DNA from: Streptomyces geranii
GTDB taxonomy: Bacteria; Actinomycetota; Actinomycetes; Streptomycetales; Streptomycetaceae
DNA length: 64,000 nucleotides
Assembly (NCBI RefSeq): GCF_002954775.1
Contig: NZ_KZ672952.1
Span: 624,883 to 688,882, forward strand
Reading direction: 5' to 3'
Each line of letters opens with the position of its first letter. The stretch's first letter is position 1. A program made the position numbers and the translations under genes. Positions 57,666-64,000 of this stretch are shown piece by piece. The notes beneath the pieces are model-generated. The model ran no database searches. It saw only the letters and a list, made by a program, of their open reading frames with translations, and was not told the DNA's origin.

Positions 57666-60119
57666 ATGCGCACCCGCACAAGACGGCTCGTCGTCACCGC
57701 CGTCGCGTTACTCACCGCCACGACGGCCCTGCCCGCCGCCACGGCACAGAACCGACCGTCGGAAGCGTCGGCGGAGTCACGGCAACACCCGTCCCAGGGC
57801 GGTCTGTCGGCCGTGATCCGCTATACCGAGTACGGCATTCCGCACATCGTCGCGAAGGACTACGCGAACCTCGGCTTCGGCAACGGCTGGGCACAGGCCG
57901 CCGACCAGGTGTGCGTGCTCGCCGACGGTTTCACGACCCTGCGCGGCGACCGCTCGCGCTACTTCGGGCCGGACGCCACGACCGACCTCTCGCTCTCCGA
58001 TGCTTCGAACAATCTCTCAAGCGACCTTTACTTCCGTGGGGTTCGCGGCGACCGCACGGTCGAGCGGCTGCTCGCCCAGCCCGCGCCACAGGGCCCGAGC
58101 AAGGCCGTCAAGGACCTGATGAACGGCTGGGCCGCCGGCTACAACGCCTGGCTGAAGCAGAACCGGGTGAAGGACCCGGCGTGCGCGGGCGCGGCCTGGG
58201 TCAGACCGGTGACCGGGCTCGACGTCGCCACCCGCGCGTACGCGCTCACGGTGCTCGGCGGCCAGGGCGGCCTGGTGGACGAGATCACCACCGCGCAGCC
58301 GCCCGCCACCACACCCACGAATACCTCGACCTCTTCCACCACTGCGATCACCGACTCCGCCCTTCCGAACTCCTCCGCCGCCGCCAAGGGCGCGCGCGAG
58401 CTGTTCGACATCTCCGACATGGGCTCCAACGCCGTGGCGTTCAACGGCAGTACGACGGCCGACGGGCGCGGTCTGCTGCTCGGCAACCCGCACTACCCGT
58501 GGCAGGGCGGACGCCGGTTCTGGCAGTCCCAGCAGACGATCCCGGGTGAACTGAACGTCGCGGGCGGGTCGTTGCTCGGCTCGCCGACGATCTCCATCGG
58601 GTACAACGCGAACGTGGCGTGGAGCCACACCGTCGCCACCGGTGTGCCGCTCAGCCTGCACCAGCTGAAGCTGGACCCCGCCGACCCGACGGCGTACCTG
58701 GTCGACGGGAAGCCGGAGCGGATGGTCAAGCGGTCGGTGACCGTCCCCGTGAAGGGCGGAGAGCCGGTGACCCGCACCCAGTGGTGGACCCGCTACGGCC
58801 CCGTGGTCCTCTCCCCCAGCGCCGGCCTCCCGCTGCCCTGGACCACGACGACGGCGTACGCCCTCAACGACCCGAACGCGGCCAACCTGCGCTTCTACGA
58901 CACTTCGCTCGGCTTCAGCAAGGCGCGCGGCACCGGCGACGTCGTCAAGTCCCTCGACGAGCACCAGGGCATCCCCTGGGTGAACACCGTCGCCGCGGAC
59001 TCCTCGGGGCACTCGCTGTTCGCCCAGTCGCAGGTGCTGCCCCGGATCACCGACGAGTTGGCGGCGGCCTGCTCGACCCCGCTCGGCAGGGTCACCTACC
59101 CGGCGTCGGGCGTCGCGGTCCTCGACGGCTCACGCGCCGACTGCGCGATCGGCGACGACCCGGACGCGGTGGCGCCCGGGATATTCGGGCCCGCGCGGAT
59201 GCCCACGCTGCGGGACGCCCCGTATGTCGAGAACTCGAACGACAGTGCGTGGCTGACCAACCTGGACCGGCCGATCACCGGGTACGAGCGGATCTTCGGC
59301 CCGGTGCGCACGATGGCCTCGCCGCGTACGCGCGGTGCCGTGGCCGACGTGGCGGCGCTGGCCGCCAAGGGCGGGCTGACGGTCGCGGATCTGCAGAAAC
59401 AGCAGTTGGCGAACCGCTCGACGTCGGGTGCGCTGGCCGCGGCCGACGCGTCCCGGGCCTGTGCGGCGCTGCCGGGCGGAACGGCAACGGGCACTGACGG
59501 CACGGCGGTCGACGTCGGCGAGGCCTGCGGTGTGCTGGCGTCCTGGGACCGCACCATGAACAGCGACAGCCGCGGCGCACTGCTCTTCGACCGGTTCTGG
59601 CGCAAGCTGCTCGCCGCCGTGCCGGCCGCGCAGCGCTGGAAGGTGCCGTTCTCGGCGGCCGACCCGGTGGGCACGCCCAACACGCTCAACACCGAGGCGC
59701 CGGGCTTCACCAGGGCCCTCGCGGACGCGGTGACGGAGCTGCGCACGGCGGGCATCCCGCTGAACGCCCGGCTCGGTGACCACCAGTACGTCGTACGGCA
59801 GGGGCAGCGGCTGCCCGTCGGCGGCGGCACCGAGTCCCTGGGCGTCTGGAACAAGATCGAGCCCGTGTGGGACACGGCGAACGGCGGGTACCGGGACACC
59901 GCGTTCGGGTCCAGCCACATCCAGGCCGTGGGCTGGAACGACAGCGGCTGTCCGGTGGCCCGCACGCTGCTGACGTACTCCCAGTCGTCGAATGCGAAGT
60001 CACCGCACTTCGCGGACCAGACGCGGCTGTTCTCGGCCGAGAAGTGGGTCCGCGCGCGCTTCTGCGAGAAGGACATCCTGTCGTCGCCCGCGCTGCGGGT
60101 GATCCGGGTGCACGGCTGA
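57666..60119 (+). CDS. Secreted penicillin-acylase-family Ntn hydrolase
   Basis: An 817-residue exported precursor that matures by self-cleavage into two chains. The signal peptide is RTRTRRLVVTAVALLTATTA, ending near ATAQ. The cleavage/nucleophile site is DMGSNAVAF, Ser being the N-terminal residue of the beta chain, near residue 257. The alpha chain ends with an unusually Thr/Ser-rich linker (about residues 217-245) before the cleavage point. The family includes Streptomyces AHL acylase, aculeacin acylase, cyclic-lipopeptide and penicillin V acylases, all removing acyl chains from amides. GGGAGG precedes ATG 57666, and a strong terminator follows. Confidence 0.92.
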   Translation: MRTRTRRLVVTAVALLTATTALPAATAQNRPSEASAESRQHPSQGGLSAVIRYTEYGIPHIVAKDYANLGFGNGWAQAADQVCVLADGFTTLRGDRSRYFGPDATTDLSLSDASNNLSSDLYFRGVRGDRTVERLLAQPAPQGPSKAVKDLMNGWAAGYNAWLKQNRVKDPACAGAAWVRPVTGLDVATRAYALTVLGGQGGLVDEITTAQPPATTPTNTSTSSTTAITDSALPNSSAAAKGARELFDISDMGSNAVAFNGSTTADGRGLLLGNPHYPWQGGRRFWQSQQTIPGELNVAGGSLLGSPTISIGYNANVAWSHTVATGVPLSLHQLKLDPADPTAYLVDGKPERMVKRSVTVPVKGGEPVTRTQWWTRYGPVVLSPSAGLPLPWTTTTAYALNDPNAANLRFYDTSLGFSKARGTGDVVKSLDEHQGIPWVNTVAADSSGHSLFAQSQVLPRITDELAAACSTPLGRVTYPASGVAVLDGSRADCAIGDDPDAVAPGIFGPARMPTLRDAPYVENSNDSAWLTNLDRPITGYERIFGPVRTMASPRTRGAVADVAALAAKGGLTVADLQKQQLANRSTSGALAAADASRACAALPGGTATGTDGTAVDVGEACGVLASWDRTMNSDSRGALLFDRFWRKLLAAVPAAQRWKVPFSAADPVGTPNTLNTEAPGFTRALADAVTELRTAGIPLNARLGDHQYVVRQGQRLPVGGGTESLGVWNKIEPVWDTANGGYRDTAFGSSHIQAVGWNDSGCPVARTLLTYSQSSNAKSPHFADQTRLFSAEKWVRARFCEKDILSSPALRVIRVHG

Positions 60120-60137
60120 CCTACTTGCGCTGAACCA

Positions 60138-60178
60138 AGGATGTGGTCCCGCCCGACTGCGGGGCGGGACCACATCCT
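60138..60178. terminator. Bidirectional terminator, 17-bp perfect stem
   Basis: Arms 60138-60154 and 60162-60178 are exactly complementary around a 7-base loop, between the acylase gene and the convergent CoA-ligase gene. Confidence 0.92.
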
Positions 60179-60194
60179 GCTTCACACCGTCGGC

Positions 60195-61745
60195 TCACAC
60201 GGGGCGCGTCCGGCCCTCCCAGTACGGGTCGCGCAGCCGCCGCTTGTACAGCTTGCCGTTGGGGTCGCGCGGCATCGCCTCGATGAAGTCGACGCTCTTC
60301 GGCCGCTTGTACCCGGCGAGTTGACGCCCGCAGTGGGCGAGGATCTCGGCGGCCAGATCGGGGCCTGGCAGGTGTCCGGGCGCCGGTTCCACGACCGCCT
60401 TGACCTCCTCGCCCCAGTCGTCGTGCGGGATGCCGAAGGCGGCTGCGTCGGCGACGGCCGGGTGGGCGAGCAGGGCGCCCTCGATCTCGGCGGGGTAGAT
60501 GTTGACGCCACCCGAGATGATCATGTCGATCTTGCGGTCCCGGAGGAAGAGATAGCCGTCCTCGTCGAGCACGCCGAGGTCACCGACGGTGAAGAAGTCG
60601 CCGATGCGGTTGCTCCGGGTCTTGCCCTCGTCCTTGTGGTAGGCGAAGCCGCCGGTGCTCATCTTCATGTAGACGGTGCCCAGTTCGCCGGGCGGCAGCC
60701 GGTTGCCGTCGTCGTCGAAGATCGCGAGTTCGCTGATGGGCCAGGCCTTGCCGACCGTGCCGGGCTTCTTCAGCCAGTCCTCGGCGGTCGCGAACGCACC
60801 GCCGCCCTCACTGGCCGCGTAGTACTCCTCGACGCAGTCGCCCCACCAGTCGATCATCGCCCGCTTCACATGGTCGGGGCAGGGCGCGGCGCCATGGATG
60901 GCGTGCCGCATGGACGCCACGTCGTACGCCCGCCGCACCTCCTCCGGCAGGGCCAGCAGCCGGTGGAACTGGGTCGGGACCATGTGGGTGTGGGTGCAGC
61001 CGTGGGCGTCGATGGCGCGGAGCATCTCCTCTGGCGTCCACTTGTCCATCAGCACCAGCCGGTGCCCGATGTGCAGGGACGCGCCCGCGAACTGGAGTAC
61101 GGCCGTGTGGTAGAGCGGCGAGCAGACGAGGTGGACGTTCCCGGCGCCCGGCTTGATGCCGAAGATGCCGAGGAAGCCGCCGAGGTACGCCTCCTCGGGC
61201 GGCTTGCCGGGCAGCGGGCGCCGGATGCCGCGCGGGCGGCCGGTGGTGCCCGAGGTGTAGTTCATGACCCAGCCGAGGGTGCGGTCGCCGGGCGCCGACT
61301 CGGGCTGTCCGTCGAGGAGTTCGGCGTACGGCCGGAATCCGTCGACCTCGCCGACCGCGTACCGTGCCTCGGCCGGGAGGTCTGCCTCGTCGGCGGCGGC
61401 GCGGGCCGCGTCGGCGAACCGCTCGTGCGCGATGAGCACCTTGGCGCCGGAGTCGGAGACGATCCAGGCGATCTCGGGTCCGACGAGGTGGTGGTTGACG
61501 GGGACGAGATAGAACCCGGCCTGGGAGGCGGCGAGATACGCCACGAAGAACTCGACGCCGTTGGGCAGGACCACGGCGAAGGCGTCACCGCGGTCGAGTC
61601 CGGCGGCGCGCAGCCCGTGGACGAGCTGGTTGGTGGCGGCGTGCAGCCGTCCGGCGGTCCACTGCTCGCCGTCGGGCGCGATGAGGACCGGGCGTTCCGG
61701 GTCGGCGGTGGCCTGTGCCCAGAAACCGTTGTGAACCTCGCTCAC
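60195..61745 (-). CDS. AMP-forming acyl-CoA synthetase
   Basis: A 516-residue CoA ligase. Motifs: MNYTSGTTGRPRGIRRPL (phosphate loop), EYYAASEGGG (adenine-binding), DRKIDMIISGGVNIYPAEIE (hinge and core) and PRDPNGKLYKRRLRD with the catalytic Lys. It starts at GTG 61743-61745, overlapping the stop of the upstream nitronate monooxygenase gene by GTGA, so the pair is translationally coupled. The acid substrate is unknown; pairing with an NMO-type flavoprotein occurs in actinobacterial catabolic operons of alicyclic acids. Confidence 0.92.
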   Translation of the reverse strand: MSEVHNGFWAQATADPERPVLIAPDGEQWTAGRLHAATNQLVHGLRAAGLDRGDAFAVVLPNGVEFFVAYLAASQAGFYLVPVNHHLVGPEIAWIVSDSGAKVLIAHERFADAARAAADEADLPAEARYAVGEVDGFRPYAELLDGQPESAPGDRTLGWVMNYTSGTTGRPRGIRRPLPGKPPEEAYLGGFLGIFGIKPGAGNVHLVCSPLYHTAVLQFAGASLHIGHRLVLMDKWTPEEMLRAIDAHGCTHTHMVPTQFHRLLALPEEVRRAYDVASMRHAIHGAAPCPDHVKRAMIDWWGDCVEEYYAASEGGGAFATAEDWLKKPGTVGKAWPISELAIFDDDGNRLPPGELGTVYMKMSTGGFAYHKDEGKTRSNRIGDFFTVGDLGVLDEDGYLFLRDRKIDMIISGGVNIYPAEIEGALLAHPAVADAAAFGIPHDDWGEEVKAVVEPAPGHLPGPDLAAEILAHCGRQLAGYKRPKSVDFIEAMPRDPNGKLYKRRLRDPYWEGRTRPV

Positions 61746-62869
61746 GACTGTTCACCCCTTCCGTCGGTGTTCCGTCCCGCGATCCTGTTGATTCGGTTCA
61801 CAGCCTCCTCGAAGCCGCTGGTCAGCTCGTCGAAGACGGCCTGAACGCTCCGTTCACTGTTCATCCGGCCGACGATCTGCCCGACCGGGGTGCCGAGCAG
61901 CGGCTCGACCTCGTACTTCTGGATGCGCGAGACGGCCTCGGCCACGAGCAGGCCCTGCAGCGGCATCGGCAGCGTCCCGGGCCCGTCGGCGGAGTCCCAG
62001 GCGTCGGTCCAGTCGGTACGCAGCTGACGCGCGGGCTTGCCGGTGAGGGCGCGGGAGCGGACGGTGTCGCCCGAGCCTGCCGCCAGCAGCTTCCGCGTGA
62101 GCGCGGTCGAGTGCATGTCGGCCTCGGTCACGGTCAGCCACATGGAGCCCAGCCAGACCCCCTGGGCGCCGAGGGCCAGCGCGGCGGCCACCTGCCGTCC
62201 GCTGCCGATCCCGCCCGCCGCGAGCACCGGCAGCGGACCGACGGCGTCGACGACTTCCGGGGTCAGCACCATGGAGGCGATCTCGCCGGTGTGGCCGCCC
62301 GCCTCGTAGCCCTGTGCGACGACGATGTCGATCCCGCCCTCGGCGTGCTTGCGCGCGTGCCGGGCGCTGCCCGCGAGGGCCGCGACCAGCACTCCCTGGT
62401 CATGGGCGCGGGCCACGACATCGGCGGGCGGCGACCCCAGGGCGTTGGCGAGCAGCTTGATCGGGTAGTCGAAGGCCACGTCGAGCTGGCTGCGCGCGAC
62501 CTGCTCCATCCACCCCGTGATACGCCACCCGGACGCCTCCCCCTCGGCCAGCTCCGGCACGCCGTACTTGGCCAGGGTGTCCCGGACGTACTGGCGGTGC
62601 CCCTCGGGGATCATCGCCTCGACCTCGGCCTCGGTGACCCCCTCGACCTTCCTGGCCGGCATGACGACGTCCAGCCCGTACGGGCGGCCGTCGACATGGT
62701 CCTCGATCCAGTCAAGGTCGCGTTTGAGGTCGTCCGGCGCCGTGTAGCGGACCGCGCCGAGCACGCCGAACCCGCCGGCCCGACTGATGGCCGCGGCGAC
62801 GGCGGGAAACGGCGTGAAGCCGAAGACGGCGTGCTCGACTCCCAGTTTTTTGCTCAGCTCCGTCTGCAT
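61742..62869 (-). CDS. Nitronate monooxygenase-family flavoprotein
   Basis: A 375-residue FMN-dependent TIM-barrel protein of the 2-nitropropane-dioxygenase family. The FMN-binding end is VVAQGYEAGGHTGEIASMVL, then VLAAGGIGSGRQVAAALALGAQGVWLGS. It resembles the mycobacterial Rv1533-type proteins rather than classical class I enzymes, and may be an oxidoreductase for acyl-CoA intermediates. ATG 62869 has no ribosome site nearby, and a CATCCT -10-like hexamer lies 6 bases before it, so the message may be leaderless. An operator (62912-62928) lies 43 bases upstream. Confidence 0.9.
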   Translation of the reverse strand: MQTELSKKLGVEHAVFGFTPFPAVAAAISRAGGFGVLGAVRYTAPDDLKRDLDWIEDHVDGRPYGLDVVMPARKVEGVTEAEVEAMIPEGHRQYVRDTLAKYGVPELAEGEASGWRITGWMEQVARSQLDVAFDYPIKLLANALGSPPADVVARAHDQGVLVAALAGSARHARKHAEGGIDIVVAQGYEAGGHTGEIASMVLTPEVVDAVGPLPVLAAGGIGSGRQVAAALALGAQGVWLGSMWLTVTEADMHSTALTRKLLAAGSGDTVRSRALTGKPARQLRTDWTDAWDSADGPGTLPMPLQGLLVAEAVSRIQKYEVEPLLGTPVGQIVGRMNSERSVQAVFDELTSGFEEAVNRINRIAGRNTDGRGEQS

Positions 62870-62911
62870 GGCCGCAGGATGCCGCAGTCCTCCGGACGAG
62901 GGAAGACCTTT

Positions 62912-62928
62912 TCTGATACACCGTCAGA
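62912..62928. promoter_or_regulatory. Palindromic operator TCTGAT-N5-GTCAGA
   Basis: An inverted repeat with one mismatch (TCTGAT/GTCAGA), flanked by TTT and TT, between the divergent nitronate monooxygenase and serine hydrolase genes. It matches the site at 50146-50162 in both arms and flanks, so the same regulator probably controls both loci. Confidence 0.7.
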
Positions 62929-62953
62929 TTCCTGGTTGTGGGAGGCTCCCCGC

Positions 62954-64000
62954 ATGACAGCAGACGCAGCGCACGGACCTGGCATGACGCGTCGTCAGCT
63001 CGCCGGACGCACCCTGGCACTGGGCAGCGCGCTGACCTTCGCCGCCTTCCCGGCGGGCCCCGCCGAAGCCACCCCCAGAACGACCGGCCGCCACCCGACC
63101 CTCCGCCCGGGCTCACCGGAGCGGGCGGGCCTCCTCCCCCGACACCTGCGCCAACTGGTCACGGACGCCGAGGCGTTCCTCGGCCCCTCCCCCGACCACC
63201 CCTGGTACGCGGGCGCGGTGCTGCTCGCCGGGCGGGGCGGCACGGTGGCGCTGCATCAGCCGATCGGCATGGCGGTGCGCTATGCGGCGTACGACGAGAA
63301 GACGGACACCGGGGTCGAGTTCCCGGCCGCCGAACAGATCCCGATGACCGAGGACACGGTGTTCGACCTCGCCTCGGTCTCCAAGCTGTTCACGTCGATC
63401 CTGGCCGTGCAGCAACTGGAGCGGGGCGCGCTGGAGTTGGAGGGGAAGGTCGCCGCGTATCTGCCGGAGTTCGCGCGGGCGGGCAAGCAGGACATGACGA
63501 TCCGTCAACTGCTCACGCACACCTCGGGTTTCCGCGCCTGGATCCCGCTGTACAACGCGCCGACGTACGAGCAGAAGCTCGAACTCATCTGGAACCAGGC
63601 GCCGCTGAACCCGCCGGGAACCAAATACCTCTACTCGGACCTGAATCTGATCTCGCTGCAACTGGTCCTGGAGAAGATCACCTCCACCCCGCTGGACACA
63701 CTGCTCCACGACGAGATCACCGCTCCGCTCGGTATGCACCGCACGCGCTACAACCCGCCCGCCTCCTGGAAGCCGACGATCGCCGCGACCGAGGACGCCC
63801 GTACGCCCTGGTCGGGGCTGAACCGGGGCCTGGTGTGGGGCGAGGTGCACGACGAGAACGCGTTCAGCCTCGGCGGAGTCGCGGGCCATGCCGGTGTCTT
63901 CTCGTCGGCCTGGGACCTGGCCGTGCTCGGCCGTACGCTGCTCAACGGCGGCGCGTACGGCAGGGCGCGCATCCTGTCGCCCGCCTCGGTCGAGCTGATG
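62954..64000 (+). CDS. Secreted serine hydrolase (beta-lactamase class C/EstB fold), 3' cut
   Basis: The first 349 residues of a serine beta-lactamase-like hydrolase; the reading frame is open to the window edge. A twin-arginine-like signal (MTRRQLAGRTLALGSALTFAAFP) suggests Tat export. The catalytic SxxK is SVSK near residue 137, the Tyr motif is YSDLN and HAG stands in GGVAGHAGVFSS. Such proteins are usually esterases, D-aminopeptidases or amidases, not beta-lactamases. ATG 62954 follows GGAGG by 8 bases; an internal ATG ten codons later would shorten the signal. It is divergent to the nitronate monooxygenase gene across an operator. Confidence 0.9.
   Translation, partial: MTADAAHGPGMTRRQLAGRTLALGSALTFAAFPAGPAEATPRTTGRHPTLRPGSPERAGLLPRHLRQLVTDAEAFLGPSPDHPWYAGAVLLAGRGGTVALHQPIGMAVRYAAYDEKTDTGVEFPAAEQIPMTEDTVFDLASVSKLFTSILAVQQLERGALELEGKVAAYLPEFARAGKQDMTIRQLLTHTSGFRAWIPLYNAPTYEQKLELIWNQAPLNPPGTKYLYSDLNLISLQLVLEKITSTPLDTLLHDEITAPLGMHRTRYNPPASWKPTIAATEDARTPWSGLNRGLVWGEVHDENAFSLGGVAGHAGVFSSAWDLAVLGRTLLNGGAYGRARILSPASVELM

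Noticed and set aside
62954-64000. A true beta-lactamase
   Set aside because: The Tyr motif is YSDLN and the last motif HAG, as in esterase/peptidase relatives; no resistance context.
1-64000. CRISPR arrays, tRNA/rRNA genes, insertion sequences, integrases or a biosynthetic gene cluster
   Set aside because: No spaced repeats, cloverleaf, transposase or integrase motifs, and no PKS, NRPS or terpene synthase genes were seen.

Overview
This window is Streptomyces (or very close actinomycete) chromosome. The base composition is strongly GC-rich, GTG and TTG starts are common, and genes are packed in operons with 4-base start/stop overlaps. It carries family markers: an SsgA-like protein, an NsdA-like regulator, an SPW-repeat protein, a DUF397 protein, a secreted GH19 chitinase behind chitinase-type direct repeats, and dispersed Streptomyces intergenic palindromes. 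I see no rRNA, tRNA, CRISPR, transposase, integrase or phage gene. The large number of CoA-linked catabolic genes suggests an accessory catabolic region rather than housekeeping core.

Region 1 (1-17.4 kb) is a catabolic island of three transcription units plus a TetR regulator. The leftward unit 6199->1 encodes SDR, aldehyde dehydrogenase, class III CoA-transferase, an orphan solute-binding lipoprotein, a [3Fe-4S] ferredoxin and a P450 cut by the left edge. The rightward unit 6337->10414 encodes SDR, a carboxymuconolactone-decarboxylase-like protein, a Rieske oxygenase alpha subunit, an unknown 106-aa protein and an unusual amidohydrolase. The leftward unit 16561->10519 encodes an ACAD10/11-type acyl-CoA dehydrogenase, an APH-type kinase, a quinone oxidoreductase, a pair of acyl-CoA dehydrogenases and a crotonase. 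All three promoter regions carry the palindrome TGAGAAT-N3-ATTCTCA or its half-sites. The divergent TetR gene (16705-17355) is the likely binder. The substrate is unknown; the kinase/dehydrogenase pair points to a 4-hydroxyacyl-CoA intermediate.

Region 2 (17.4-22 kb) holds the chitinase, an ALDH, a MarR regulator, a YCII protein and an acyl-CoA dehydrogenase-like protein. Region 3 (22-28.9 kb) is an organosulfur scavenging cluster: SfnG, DszC/SfnB-like monooxygenase, SsuE, SfnB-like, SsuD, preceded by a 27-aa cysteine-containing leader peptide with a hairpin, and a divergent, probably leaderless LysR gene. Together they would release sulfite from sulfones and sulfonates using FMNH2.

Region 4 (29-46 kb) is mixed: small membrane proteins, a secreted GATase-like/CBM protein, three GNAT proteins, a deaminase, a secreted tripeptidyl-aminopeptidase-like hydrolase, an SsgA-like protein with a Crp-like site upstream, a PAS-SpoIIE phosphatase, an NsdA-type regulator, an APH-type kinase, a secreted amidase and small Streptomyces-specific proteins.

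Region 5 (46-64 kb) is a second CoA-catabolic region. A leftward EchA19-like / double-DUF35 / Ltp4-like / Ltp3-like operon stands divergent to a FadD19-like ligase, echoing the mycobacterial sterol side-chain locus Rv3515c-Rv3523. Further CoA ligases (PaaK-like and two FadD-like), a nitronate monooxygenase, an isochorismatase-like hydrolase, a sulfatase-fold membrane protein, a penicillin-acylase-family enzyme and a right-edge-truncated serine hydrolase follow. A second shared operator, TTTTCTGAY-N5-GTCAGATT, occurs in two divergent promoters here.
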